A stretch of 64,000 bases of DNA, from NCBI GenBank assembly GCA_017993055.1, contig JAGONM010000010.1, positions 1-64,000 on the forward strand. Direction: 5' to 3'. Of this stretch, positions 1 to 10,500 are shown piece after piece (within the stretch, counting starts at the first letter, position 1; each line of letters begins with the position of its first letter). Source of the stretch: Armatimonadota bacterium. Lineage in GTDB: Bacteria > Armatimonadota > UBA5829 > DTJY01. Both the position numbers and the translations under genes were made by a program. The notes below the pieces were generated by a model. The model saw nothing but the letters and a program-made list of their open reading frames with translations, searched no databases and was not told where the DNA came from.

Positions 1-3000
1 TCCAGCCGGAGCCGTCCTGAACGAGCGAGCCGTCGTCAACATAGGCGAACCCGGTGTCGTCGTGCGTGATCTTGCCTGCCACGCTCACCAGCAGGCCGAT
101 GTTGTTCACGCCGATGCCGCCGGTGACGCCGATCGTGTACGCGTTCAGCGCGCCTCCGCCGAGGTGCTTCGCGCTCATCATCGGCACGAACGGCATGACC
201 CCCGCCCCGGCCGAGACCGCCGTCGCGCCCGCGACGTACCTCTCGCCGTTAGCGTTCGTCTGGATGACGCCCGCCACGTCGGCGGAGTTCCCGACGGCCG
301 GGCCGGATGCCTCCACCCGGATGCCGGACGAGCCGTCCGCTTCCTCGACGTAGATCGTGCCGCCGAAGTTCGCCGTGACCGTCTTGGCGGCCAGCGCGAC
401 CTGCTGACCGTCCGAGAGCGCCTTCGCCTGCGCGATCGTGCCGGTCGGCTCGGCGTAGACGTACGGGCCGAGGTCGAGCGAGCCGTTCGCGGCGTTCTCG
501 GCGTTGTAACCTCTCACGTGCAGGTACCAACTCCCGGCCGACGACGCGGCGAGCGGAAGCGTCCCGGCGCTCCACTGAGTCTCCGAGCCTGTCCACGCGT
601 GCGTCGGGCTCTGGTCCCATGCGTAGCGGTAGTACTGTACCTTGCCCGCGCCGAACCCTCCGACCGCCGTGAAGACGAAGGCCGGATCGGCGTAGGCGGT
701 GGACGACGCGCGGTCGCAAGCGACCGTGGACGTGGTGGGAGCGACCGAGAGCGTGTACCTCGACGCGCTCGCCGAGGGCTGGCCCTCGATCGTGCCGTTC
801 CGCGCGTGGATGTGCCTCGTGTACTGGGTATTCGCGGCCAGCCCGCCCTCGTCTATGTAAGAGGCGTTCTTGCCGGCGGTCCCCTTCTCGACGTGCCCGC
901 CGTCCTGCAGGGAGAACGCGGACTCGCAGTCCGACGCGTCGGTGAAGCTCCAGCGTATGGAGGAGGCGCTCTGCGCGGCGGCCGCGCCGATCACCGGGGC
1001 GTTCGGAACGGGTACGGAGAACCGCAGGTCGTCGAACCAGCCCTGCTGGTTGACGCTGTAGTTGTGCCCGATGTTGTTTCTCGATATGCCGTAGGTCTCC
1101 AGGTTGCCGAAGCGGTCCTGGCTCGCCTTCAGCGCGTCGTCTATGTAGAACTTGATCGCGCCGCTTCCGGAGGGCAGCACGTCAATCTGGTACTTGTGCC
1201 AGCCGATGGCCCTCGGCACGATCTGCCCGTTCCAGACCCACGCCGAGCCGTTGAAGACCCCGGCGGAGTAGGTGCTGAAGCTCCCTGGCGCGGCCGAGTA
1301 CGTGCCGATGTAGATCGAGAACGCCAGCGAGGATCCGTTGTAGCCCCTCACGAACATCCCCTGCCGGCTGTCGTTGTTGGCGGCGGAGTCGTAGAAGTAG
1401 CCCTCGTACCTGCCGCTCGTGAACGGCGCCGCGAAGCCCCTGTAGCTCAGGCAGCCGTTCGTGGTGCCGGTACCCACCGTGGCGGTGGCGCTCCCGGCCC
1501 CGGTGTACGAGCCGTGGTTCGTGCCGCCGTCGTAGGCCAGGCCGCGGGTCGAGCCGTCCGCGACGACGTCCGCCGTCCACCCGCTCAGGCTGCCGACGCC
1601 GTCCTGGTAGATCAGCGCCCAGGTGGTGGCGGAGACGGGGGCGCACTGGGCCGACTCGTTGCCGGAGCCGTCGTAGGCCGAGACGGCGTAGCTGTACGGC
1701 GTGTTGCTCGACAGGCCAGTGTTCGAGTAGCTCGTGCCCGTCACGCTGGTGAGGTACGTGCCGTTACGGTAGATCTTGTAGCCGGCGACCCCGACGTTGT
1801 CGGTGGAGGCGCTCCACGTCAGGTTCACCTGGGTCATGTTCGGCGCGCTCGCCTGGAGGTTCGTCGGGACGGTCGGCGGCTCGGTGTCTATGACCGCGCT
1901 GTTCACCGTGACGTTCTTCGAGCAGGTGGCGCCGAACCAGGCGACTCCGTCGCGAACCATCCGCCAGTCGGTCGTGTAGACACCCGGCGTCGCCGGCGCG
2001 GTCATCGTGAACGTGAATGTGTACGTGTTCCCGGGCCTCACGTCGCCGGAGATGGTCCGGCGGGTGGTGCCGGTGAACGGGTCGCTGTCGCCCACCGCGC
2101 CCAGCCGGAAAGCCCTGCCCTCGCGCCAGAGGACGCCCCGGTTGCGGAAGGTGATGCTGACGCTGTAGCTCTGGCCCGCCGTCATGGTGGCCGGGATGGT
2201 GTCGCTCACGAACTCGTCGGAGTACTTGCCCCACGTCGGCGAAGTCCCGAAGTACGAGCAGATGCCGTTGTACATCCCCCACATCGCCACCGACCGGAAG
2301 AAGTCGTCCATGAGATAAAGGGCGTCCTTGTCGCACTTGTCGTGGAAGGCGAGCTCGACGAGGCAGGCCGGCCGGTTCGGGATGCGGATCTCGCCGAAGC
2401 CGCCGGCCGAGTCCTTCACGCCGCGGTTGGCGAAAGTGCCGTCGTACATGTCGTAGATGGCGTTCAGGGTGTTGTTGTGCACCGCCAGGGCGAGGTTGTA
2501 GCTAGCGGCCTCTTGCTCGGGATGTTCCATCGCCGTGTCGCGGAAGGTCTCCATGCCGGTGCCGCCGCCCGCGTTGGTGTGGTGGGCGATGTAGATCTCC
2601 GAGCCCCGGTAGTCGGCGAACAGCGGCCTCGCGCGGATGTCGTCGCTGCTCCGCCCGACGGCCGTCTCCTCGCCGCAGTTGCCGGTGTAGCTCGCCCACA
2701 CCGAGCAGGGCAGGCCGTTCGACCGCAGCCACGAGTACGCCGCCATCTTCCAGTACGGAAGCCCCTCGTACGGGTTGCAGCAGTGGCTCTCATTGAGCTG
2801 CCTCGGAACGTGAACCGTCGCGCCGTCCTGCGTGAGGTACTGGTAGAGGAACTGCATCAGCCGGATGCTGTTCGTGTCTTCGAGCACGGCCTCGCCGAAC
2901 CCGCACGGGTCCGACCTCTGCCAGTACCAGCCGGAGCCGTTCCAGAAGCGCCCGTGGGACGGGCCGATAGTGATGTTCCGGCCGCCGAGGCCGCTCGCCG

Positions 3001-3469
3001 TGATGCCCTTGACGAGCGGTTTCGCGGGCTCGCCGACGGTCGGGGCCGGCGGGAGGTATTCCGACAGCAGTTTGCCGTCGTACATCAGTTTGACCTGCGC
3101 GATCTTCGGGAAGTCGCCCAGGGTGGCGGTGAACTGCTTGTAGATCAGCTCCAGCGCACCCTCGTCGAACCCGGCGAGCACTCCCGCGGAGAGGCTCACC
3201 TCCACGCTCTCCTCGCCGATCACGAGGCCCAGGACGGTCGTTCCGCCCGGTATCGCCGAGGTGTAGCCGAGGACCTTCTCCTCCACGGTGGGCCCCTCGA
3301 CGAGCCCGCGCACGGCGGCCTCGACGAGGTTCTTGCCCGCCGGCACTTCCCGCTGGACCATCTTCATCCGGTCCTGCAGGTAGAACCGCAGGCCCACGGT
3401 GTCGGCGGACGCCGCTGACGCGCACAGAAGCGCCGCGGCGGCGAGTATCATCGCGCACAGTCTGCTCAT
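1..3469 (-). CDS. Secreted multidomain N-acetylmuramoyl-L-alanine amidase, paralogue 1 (3' end outside window)
   Basis: The frame opens at an ATG at 3469 behind a strong ribosome site (GGAAAGGAGA) and is still open at base 1, so at least 1,156 codons are present and the C-terminus is missing. Visible in order: signal peptide (about 1-22), GerMN-like domain (about 25-125), zinc amidase of the Amidase_3 type with likely ligands His in PSHGRFWNG, Glu in VLEDTNS, His in YIAHHTN and catalytic Glu in LVELAFHD, an NBR1-like Ig domain, one FN3 domain (VNLTWSASTDNVGVAGY), a concanavalin/LamG-like sandwich, a second beta domain, and an OB-fold-like tail (YVEEADGSSGIRV). The family cuts the MurNAc-L-Ala bond of peptidoglycan outside the cytoplasm. 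It is the last of three tandem paralogues. Its tail DNA is nearly identical to stretches of the other two, in a mosaic pattern. Substrate and timing are not shown by sequence. Confidence 0.88.
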   Translation of the reverse strand, partial: MSRLCAMILAAAALLCASAASADTVGLRFYLQDRMKMVQREVPAGKNLVEAAVRGLVEGPTVEEKVLGYTSAIPGGTTVLGLVIGEESVEVSLSAGVLAGFDEGALELIYKQFTATLGDFPKIAQVKLMYDGKLLSEYLPPAPTVGEPAKPLVKGITASGLGGRNITIGPSHGRFWNGSGWYWQRSDPCGFGEAVLEDTNSIRLMQFLYQYLTQDGATVHVPRQLNESHCCNPYEGLPYWKMAAYSWLRSNGLPCSVWASYTGNCGEETAVGRSSDDIRARPLFADYRGSEIYIAHHTNAGGGTGMETFRDTAMEHPEQEAASYNLALAVHNNTLNAIYDMYDGTFANRGVKDSAGGFGEIRIPNRPACLVELAFHDKCDKDALYLMDDFFRSVAMWGMYNGICSYFGTSPTWGKYSDEFVSDTIPATMTAGQSYSVSITFRNRGVLWREGRAFRLGAVGDSDPFTGTTRRTISGDVRPGNTYTFTFTMTAPATPGVYTTDWRMVRDGVAWFGATCSKNVTVNSAVIDTEPPTVPTNLQASAPNMTQVNLTWSASTDNVGVAGYKIYRNGTYLTSVTGTSYSNTGLSSNTPYSYAVSAYDGSGNESAQCAPVSATTWALIYQDGVGSLSGWTADVVADGSTRGLAYDGGTNHGSYTGAGSATATVGTGTTNGCLSYRGFAAPFTSGRYEGYFYDSAANNDSRQGMFVRGYNGSSLAFSIYIGTYSAAPGSFSTYSAGVFNGSAWVWNGQIVPRAIGWHKYQIDVLPSGSGAIKFYIDDALKASQDRFGNLETYGISRNNIGHNYSVNQQGWFDDLRFSVPVPNAPVIGAAAAQSASSIRWSFTDASDCESAFSLQDGGHVEKGTAGKNASYIDEGGLAANTQYTRHIHARNGTIEGQPSASASRYTLSVAPTTSTVACDRASSTAYADPAFVFTAVGGFGAGKVQYYRYAWDQSPTHAWTGSETQWSAGTLPLAASSAGSWYLHVRGYNAENAANGSLDLGPYVYAEPTGTIAQAKALSDGQQVALAAKTVTANFGGTIYVEEADGSSGIRVEASGPAVGNSADVAGVIQTNANGERYVAGATAVSAGAGVMPFVPMMSAKHLGGGALNAYTIGVTGGIGVNNIGLLVSVAGKITHDDTGFAYVDDGSLVQDGSGW

Positions 3470-3544
3470 CTTCACGTCGGTCTCCTTTCCGGTACAAGGC
3501 GGAACAGCCGCCGGGACGTTTCACCGGCGGCCATGGTGAGATGC

Positions 3545-3568
3545 GGCCCGCGCGGGATTGCGCGGGCC
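3545..3568 (-). terminator. Perfect GC hairpin between amidase genes 2 and 1
   Basis: A 9-bp perfect stem (GGCCCGCGC, 3545-3553, with 3560-3568) and 6-nt loop lies 16 bp after the stop of the upstream amidase. No U-run follows, so it may attenuate or stabilise RNA rather than terminate. A second 8-bp hairpin (3507-3514 with 3524-3531) follows just before the ribosome site of amidase 1. The two fill most of the 115-bp spacer. Confidence 0.45.
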
Positions 3569-3584
3569 GGATTGACTCCCGTTT

Positions 3585-6500
3585 CTACGGGTATATCACC
3601 GCGTCGGCGTCGTTTCTCGGCCTCAGGACGGGTATGTACGCCTCGCCCTGCTTCAGTATCGAGCTGACGCCGGTTATGACGCACTGCTTGCCCTCGGTGA
3701 AGGCGGCCGTCAGGCCGGTCTTGTCCACGCGGACGCCGATCCAGCCGGAGCCGTCCTGAACGAGCGAGCCGTCGTCAACATAGGCGAACCCGGCGTCGTC
3801 GCGGGTGATCTTCCCGGCGACGCTCACCAGCAGGCCGATGTTGTTCACGCTGATCCCGCCGGTGACGCCGATCGTGTACGCGTTCAGCGCGCCGCCGCCG
3901 AGAGCGCTCGTTCTGAGGAGCGGCACGAACGGCATCGCCGCCGCGCCTCCCGCGGAGACTGTCGCGCCCGCGACGTACCTCTCGCCGTTCGCGTTCGTCT
4001 GGATGACGCCCGCCACGTCGGCGGAGTTCCCGACGGCCGGGCCGGATGCCTCCACCCGGATGCCTGACGAGCCGTCCGCTTCCTCGACATAGATCGTGCC
4101 GCCGAAGTTCGCGACGACCGTCTTGCCGAGCAGGACGACCGCCTGCCCGTCCGAGAGCGCCTTCGCCTGCGAGATCGTGCCGCCCGCGCCGACTACCGTG
4201 ATGCCGTCGCTGATGGTATCCGTCGAGACGTTACCGGCGGCGTCCCGGAGCTGGGCGTAGACGGTCTTCGCGCCCTCGCCCGCGCTCAGCGACCAACTCT
4301 TCGTCGGTGCGTAGGCCTGCCAGGCGCTCCACGCGCCGTTCTCGTTATTGAAGCGCATCTCAACCGCGTCGGTGAACGATACTGCCAGCGTGACGGAGCT
4401 CGAGAACGCGTAGGTGTCGCCGTCGTTGATGGTCAGCTCGCCCGTCGGGGGAGAGGTGTCGAGCGTTATCGTGTCGGAGACGGCCGCGGACCAGTTGCCC
4501 GAGACGTCCTTGTACTTGACGTAGACGGTCTTCAGCCCGTCGCCCGCCGGGAGCGTGTAGCTCTTGGTGGTCGCGTATGCCTCCGGGGTCGAGTAGTTCA
4601 CGCCGTCCGCGCTGAACTGCATCTGGGACATCCCGCTCGGGAAGTCCGACGCGGAGAGGTTCAGCGTGACGGACCGGCTGGTGGCGTAAGCCGCCCCGGC
4701 GTTGATGCTGATGGTGCAGTTCGTCGGCGCGACGATATCGTAGTAGTCAATCTCGAGCCTCGGGTAGATCCCGACGGCGCCGTAGTTCTCCATGTCGTTG
4801 AAGATCTTCGCCATCAGGTTCTCTGTCTCGGCCTGGTTGTAGACCTGGACGCCGCGGTTCTGCTCCGGCAGCCCGCCGGTGTACCCGTTCCACGACCACG
4901 TGTAGTCTCCCACCGCGCCGACCGAGCAGGTGGCGAACGTGGTCGAGTAGTTCGCCGCCATGTTGTTCCAGGTGGCGGACCCCTCGTTCCAGTCCGCGGT
5001 GACCTTGCGGAGGTCAATGTTCCTCGCGGTGTTCGACGAGCGCAGGTAGCAGTACAGTTTCACCCGCACGCTTCCGGCGGCGTTCACGACGGCGGCCTGA
5101 GCGGGCGCGCCGGTCATGTCCCAGCGAACCAGGCCGCGGCGGGCCGCGATGGTCGTCGTCGAGCTCCAGCCGGTCTGCACGGCGGTGTTGTCACCGGCGG
5201 CGTCCGGGGCGCCGCTCCGGATGTAGCAGTCGGCGTTGCTCGTCGAGCGCGTCCATGTGTAGTAGGACGGGGTCTGCGTGCTCAGAACGACGGATGCGCT
5301 CTTGGCCGAGTAGCTCGGCACGCCGTCATAGGCGTCCACCTGGTAGGTGTAGGACGTCGTGTAGTTCAGGCCGGTGTCCGTGTAGGTCGTGCCGGCGGTC
5401 GTTCCCACCTGCGCGCCGTTCCGGTAGACCCTGTAGCCGACGACGCCTATGTTGTCGGTGGAGGCGTCCCATGCCAGCGAGATGCTGCTGGTGGTCGAGC
5501 CGGTGCCGCGCAGGTTCTGCGGGACTGTCGGCGGCGACGGGACGGGCGTGGTGGCCTGCGCCGGGTCGCTCCTGCCGGACTCGTTGAAGAAGTCGTCGTA
5601 GGCGCTCACCTCGTAGGTGTAGGTGGTGCTCGGCACGCAGCCGCCGTCCGAGTAGGAGGTCGTCGCGCTGGTGCCTATCTTGACGTTGTTCCGATAGATG
5701 TAGTAGCCGATCACGCCCCTGTCGTCGGTCGAGGCGTTCCACGTCAGGTTGACGTGCATCTCGTCCTGCGCCGCCGCGGAGAGGCCGGTCGGCACGGTAG
5801 GCGCCTGGGTGTCCGGCGTGCCGGTGACGTTTATCGTCTGAGAGGCGACCGGGCCGAACCACTGGAAGCCGTCGCGGACCATCCGCCAGTCGGTGGTGTA
5901 GGTCCCGGTGGAGAGCGGCGCCCTCAGCACGAAGGTGAACGTGTAGGTCGAGTTCGGGCCGACCTCTCCGGAGATCGGCTGTCGGGTGGTCGTCGTGCAC
6001 GGGTCGGAGTCGTCCACCGCGCCCAGGTGGAAGCCCTTCGCGTCGTTCCACAGCACGCCGCGGTTCCGCATCGTGACGTGAACGGTGTACCGCTCGCCGA
6101 CCGTCATGTTCGCCGGGATGTCGTGGCTCACCAGCTCGTTCGAGTAGTAGGCCCAGGTGGGCGTGGTGCCGAAGTAGTCGCAGACGCCCTTGTACACCGC
6201 CCACATGGTGGTGGATCGGAAGAAGTTGTCGCGCAGTTTCACGGCGTCCGTGTCGCAGGAGTCGTGGAACGCCAGCTCGATGAGGATCGCCGCGCGGTCC
6301 GGGATGCGTATCTCACCGAACCCGCCGTCCGAGTTGAGGACTCCCCTGTTCGACCAACCCGCGTCGGGGTACTTCGTGCGGATGGCGTCAATCATGGAGT
6401 TATTCACGTTGGTGGCGAGAGACTGGCTGACCGCGCCCCAGGCGGCGTGCTCCGTGCCGGCGTCGTAATAGGTGCAGGTGCCGGTGGGGCATCCCGTTCC

Positions 6501-7421
6501 GAAGCAGTCGCCGGCCGAGCCGTTCGTGTGCATGGATATGTAGATGTCGGAGTTGTCGTAGTCCGACGACAGCGGGCGGGACTGGATCTCGTTCGTGTCG
6601 TCGCTGCCGCCCTCTCCGAGGTTGCAGCCCGCCGGGCCGTACACCGAGCAGGGGTACCCGACGTGCTGGAGCCAGTAGCTGGCCCCCATGTGCCACCAGT
6701 CGTCGCCGCCGGCCCAGGGAGACGCGCCGTAGCTCTTGTTCGTGCAGCGGACCATCTTGACGGTCGTGCCGTCCTGCGCCAGGTAGGTCTCCAGGTACTG
6801 GCAGAGTTCGAGGTTGTGGTAGTCCTCCTGGTTCAGGGGCGAGCAGTAGACCGGCCGGGCCGTCGCCCAGCTGCTGCCGTTCCAGCGCTTGCCGTGGCCG
6901 GGGGAGACGGTGATCTTCCGACCGGAGAGGCCGCTCGTGGTGACGACGCGGTCCTTCCCGTCCGCGAGTGCCTGCGCGCTCGGCTGAACCGGGGCGGGCG
7001 CCGGGACGAACTGCGAGAGCGCGGTCCCCTCGGCGAGCACCCTGACTTCGCCGGGTATGCCGAACTGCCACAGGGTGCCGCGCACCTGCTCGTAGACCGC
7101 CTCCAGCCGGACCTCGTCGAGGCCCGCGCCGACGACCTCCTTCGAGAAGTTGACGACGGTCGTACCGCCGTCCTGGTGCATGCCTATGAGTTTCGTGCCG
7201 GGAAGCACCGCGGAGGTGAGCTTCTTCCCGGCCTCGGCCTCCGACGGCGGCGACGCGAGCAGGCTGAGCGCCGAAACGGGATCATAGGCGTCAGCTCGCT
7301 CGTAGAACGTCGGGTAGCCCGTCTCGTCGAGGTACATCACCGCCGCCGAGCGGGCGCTCGCGGCCGGCAGCAGCAGGCACAGACAGATCAGCAGCAGCGG
7401 CCATTTTGACCCGTGCTTCAT
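3585..7421 (-). CDS. Secreted multidomain N-acetylmuramoyl-L-alanine amidase, paralogue 2
   Basis: 1,278 residues. Signal peptide about 1-24; GerMN-like domain about 48-140; Amidase_3 about 165-418 with His176 (SPGHG), Glu199 (NQEDYHN), His298 (YISMHTN) and Glu382 (IELAFHD) as zinc and catalytic residues; NBR1-like Ig domain about 428-535 (ends in TTDWRMVRDGFQWFG); two FN3 domains about 545-730; a DNRLRE-like beta domain about 735-905; two Ig-like repeats (SVTLNLSASD; SVTLAVSFTD); and an OB-fold-like tail about 1085-1275. The GerMN part resembles spore-germination/lipoprotein modules and may position the enzyme on the wall. Start chosen because AAGGGGG precedes the ATG. Transcribed between two paralogues with spacers of 112-115 bp, likely one unit. 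The DNRLRE and Ig repeats are absent from paralogues 1 and 3, so the middle modules have been swapped. Confidence 0.9.
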   Translation of the reverse strand: MKHGSKWPLLLICLCLLLPAASARSAAVMYLDETGYPTFYERADAYDPVSALSLLASPPSEAEAGKKLTSAVLPGTKLIGMHQDGGTTVVNFSKEVVGAGLDEVRLEAVYEQVRGTLWQFGIPGEVRVLAEGTALSQFVPAPAPVQPSAQALADGKDRVVTTSGLSGRKITVSPGHGKRWNGSSWATARPVYCSPLNQEDYHNLELCQYLETYLAQDGTTVKMVRCTNKSYGASPWAGGDDWWHMGASYWLQHVGYPCSVYGPAGCNLGEGGSDDTNEIQSRPLSSDYDNSDIYISMHTNGSAGDCFGTGCPTGTCTYYDAGTEHAAWGAVSQSLATNVNNSMIDAIRTKYPDAGWSNRGVLNSDGGFGEIRIPDRAAILIELAFHDSCDTDAVKLRDNFFRSTTMWAVYKGVCDYFGTTPTWAYYSNELVSHDIPANMTVGERYTVHVTMRNRGVLWNDAKGFHLGAVDDSDPCTTTTRQPISGEVGPNSTYTFTFVLRAPLSTGTYTTDWRMVRDGFQWFGPVASQTINVTGTPDTQAPTVPTGLSAAAQDEMHVNLTWNASTDDRGVIGYYIYRNNVKIGTSATTSYSDGGCVPSTTYTYEVSAYDDFFNESGRSDPAQATTPVPSPPTVPQNLRGTGSTTSSISLAWDASTDNIGVVGYRVYRNGAQVGTTAGTTYTDTGLNYTTSYTYQVDAYDGVPSYSAKSASVVLSTQTPSYYTWTRSTSNADCYIRSGAPDAAGDNTAVQTGWSSTTTIAARRGLVRWDMTGAPAQAAVVNAAGSVRVKLYCYLRSSNTARNIDLRKVTADWNEGSATWNNMAANYSTTFATCSVGAVGDYTWSWNGYTGGLPEQNRGVQVYNQAETENLMAKIFNDMENYGAVGIYPRLEIDYYDIVAPTNCTISINAGAAYATSRSVTLNLSASDFPSGMSQMQFSADGVNYSTPEAYATTKSYTLPAGDGLKTVYVKYKDVSGNWSAAVSDTITLDTSPPTGELTINDGDTYAFSSSVTLAVSFTDAVEMRFNNENGAWSAWQAYAPTKSWSLSAGEGAKTVYAQLRDAAGNVSTDTISDGITVVGAGGTISQAKALSDGQAVVLLGKTVVANFGGTIYVEEADGSSGIRVEASGPAVGNSADVAGVIQTNANGERYVAGATVSAGGAAAMPFVPLLRTSALGGGALNAYTIGVTGGISVNNIGLLVSVAGKITRDDAGFAYVDDGSLVQDGSGWIGVRVDKTGLTAAFTEGKQCVITGVSSILKQGEAYIPVLRPRNDADAVIYP

Positions 7422-7449
7422 TCCGAAACCCCCTTGTACTCCGAAACCT

Positions 7450-7495
7450 GCGGCCCGCGGCTTCCCTCCCGCCGAGGAGAGGGGCCGCGAGCCGC
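7450..7495 (-). terminator. Long stem-loop between amidase genes 3 and 2
   Basis: 12-nt arms (7450-7461 and 7484-7495) pair with one mismatch, and the loop can pair further (CCCTCC with GGAGAGGG). It lies downstream of the paralogue 3 stop. No T-tract follows, so it may act as an attenuator or RNA stabiliser within the tandem cluster. Confidence 0.45.
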
Positions 7496-7533
7496 ACGTC
7501 GTGTTGATTGCCGGGAGAGCCTTGCGGCCGTCC

Positions 7534-10500
7534 CTACGGATATATCACTGCGTCGGCGTCGCCTCTCGGCCTCAGGACGGGTATGTAGGCCTCGCCCTGC
7601 TTCAGTATCGAGCTGACGCCGGTTATGACGCACTGCTTGCCCTCGGTGAAGGCGGCCGTCAGGCCGGTCTTGTCCACGCGGACCCCGGTCCAGCCGGAGC
7701 CGTCCTGAACGAGCGAGCCGTCGTCAACATAGGCGAACCCGGTGTCGTCGTGCGTGATCTTGCCTGCCACGCTCACCAGCAGGCCGATGTTGTTCACGCC
7801 GATGCCGCCGGTGACGCCGATCGTGTACGCGTTCAGCGCGCCTCCGCCGAGGTGCTTCGCGTTCATCATCGGCACGAACGGCATCGCCGCCGAACCGCCG
7901 GCTGCCAGCGTCGCATCGGCGATGTACCGCTCCCCGTTCGCGTCGGTCTGAATGGTGCCGACGAGACCGGCGGGTGTGCCGGCCGCGGGCCCGGCCGCGT
8001 CTACGCGGATGCCGGACGAACCGTCGGACTCCTCGACGTAGACCGCGGAGCCGAAGTTCGCGACGACCATCTTGTCGAACAGGCCGACTGCCTGGCCGTC
8101 GGGAAGCGCCTTGGCCTGCGCTATAGTGCCGGTATCCTCGGTGGAGTAGTAGTACGGGCCGAGGTTCAGGGTGCCGTTTGCGGCGTCCTCAGCGTTGTAG
8201 CCGCGCACGTGGAAGTACCATGCGCCGGACGCGGAGGCGGTGCGGGCCGTAGTGTCCTCGTCCCATATCTGCTCGCTTCCGGTCCAGGTGTGTGTCGGGG
8301 ACTGGTCCCAAACGCACCTGTAGTACTCGACCTTGCCCGCGCCGAACCCGCCGACGGCGGTGAACGTGAAGTCGGCCGAACTGCTCCAGGAGCCGGGCGC
8401 CTTGTCGCAGGTCACGGTCGAGGTGGTGGGCGGCGCGGAGAGCGTGTACCTGCTCGCCGTGGCGCTGTAGTCGCTGTCGAGCGATCCGTTCCACGCCCGC
8501 ACCTTGCGGGTGTACAGGGTGTTCGCGGCGAGCCCGGTCTCGGCCCAGGAGGTCGCGGTCCTGTTCTTCCAGCCGGAAGCCGGCCACAACGGGGACTTGA
8601 TCGCCCCGCCCGCGTCGGCGATGTCGAAGCCGAACACGTTGTTGTCGGCGCGGGTCCACGTCCAGGTTATCTGGCTCGCGGAGTTGGCGGTCGCGCCGCC
8701 GACGGCGGGGGCTCCGGGCTTCGTGGCCTCGACCTTGATGTCGTCCCACCTGCGGTCGCCGGTCGTCGAGGTGAGGTTCAGGCCGAGGTACACCCGCCCG
8801 ACGCCGTTGTTGAAGAAGTCGGTCTGGAGGTTCGGGGTCGCCGAGACGGTCCCTGCTCCGTCCGTCGCCTTCAGGGTGACGGTTCCGACGGGGGATGCGC
8901 CGGGGTTGCCGGGTATGACGGTGGTCTCGTAGCGGATCCACGCCGGGTTGCAGTTCGTTGTGGGGTTGCGGCTGCCGATCGCGGTCCAGGCGATGCCGCC
9001 TCCGCCTACCGTGCGGTAGTTGTAGGTAGCGTAGCTCGGCGCGTTGTATATGCCGTGCTCTATGAACATGCTGATCGTGCCGTCGGCGGTGAGCCTCAGG
9101 GATTCCCTCTGGCTGACGCCGCATACGCCCGACTTATAGCCGCCCTTCAGGTCGTAGTAATAGGCGGAGACCCTGCACTCGGCAAACGGCCTGCTCGCCG
9201 CAGTGCGCCACATCTGGCTGGCCGCTGTGCCGGGCGCGAACGCGGAGCCTGCGCCGGGGATCGTGCCTTTGCTCTGGGCCGTGTCGTACACGTAAGTGTT
9301 GACGACCGTCCAGTTGTTGAAGCTGGCGGCCCCGTCGAACCCTTCCTCCCAGATGACGGTGTAGGCGGCCGGCGTCATTACGGGCGCGGCCGAGCTCTTG
9401 CCGGACTCATTGAGCATCGCGTCGTACGCGGTGACCTCGTAGGAGTAGCCGGTCGCCGCCGACACGGTGCTGTCGGTGTAGCTGGTCCCGGCGCTCGACC
9501 CGATCTTGACGCTGTTCCGGTAGATGTTGTAGCCGGTCACGCCGTAGTAGTCGGTCGAGGCGTTCCATGCGAGCGAGACGGCGCTGGCGGTGACCTGCGT
9601 GCTGTGCAGGCCGGTCGGCACGCTGGGGGCCACCGAGTCGGGGTCCTGCGTGGTCAGCAGGGCCGCGTCGCTCCTGGCGGACTCGTTCGGCACGACGTCG
9701 CAGGCGGTGACCTCGTAGGTGTAGGTCGTGGACGGCGCGCAGGTGTTGTCCGTGAAGCTGGTCGTGGCGCTCGACCCGATCTTGACGTTGTTCCGGTAGA
9801 TGTTGTAGCTCACCACTGCGACGTTGTCGGTGGCCGCGTTCCAGGTGAGGTTCATGTTGTAGGAGTAGTTCGAGACTCCCGTCAGGCCGGTCGGGGCCGC
9901 GGGCGCCTCGTTGTCGGGAGTGCCGGTGACCTCGATGTCCTGGCTGACCGTCGGGCCGAACCAGGTGAACCCTTCGCGGACCATCTGCCAGTCGGTTGTG
10001 AACGTGCCGACGGCGTTCGGCGCCTTCAGGTTGAAGGTGAACGTGTAGGTAGCGTTAGGGCCGGCCTCGGCGGTAATGGCCTGCCGGGTGACGGCGGTGA
10101 AGGGATCGCTGTCGCCCACCGCGCCGAGCCGGTATCCCTTGGCGTTCTGCCAGAGTACGCCCCTGTTCCTGAGCGTGACGTGGACCGTCCGGATCTCGTT
10201 GACCGACATGGCGGTCGGTATGTCGTGGCTGACCAGCTCGGCCGTGTAGAAGTCGTACGTGGGGGTCGTGCCGAAGTACTCGCAGATCCCCTTGTAGACT
10301 CCCCACATGGCGGCGGAGCGGAAGAAGTTATCGCGCAGCTTCATAGCGTCCGTGTCGCAGGAGTCGTGGAACGCGAGTTCGATGAGAACGGCCGCGCGGT
10401 CCGGGATGCGTATCTCTCCGTAGGCGCCGTTCGAGTTGATCACGCCTCGGTTCTGCCAGGTCGCGTCCACGTACTTCGTGCGGACGGTGTCTATGATGTT

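Noticed and set aside
62-3418. Long plus-strand open frame opposite amidase 1
   Set aside because: Arg/Ala/Val-rich, no recognisable domain or ribosome site; a by-product of GC-rich codon bias on the opposite strand where a clear amidase is encoded.
3470-3584. Cyclic-di-GMP or other riboswitch before amidase 1
   Set aside because: Hairpins are present but none of the conserved aptamer loops (such as the GEMM tetraloop-receptor parts) could be found.
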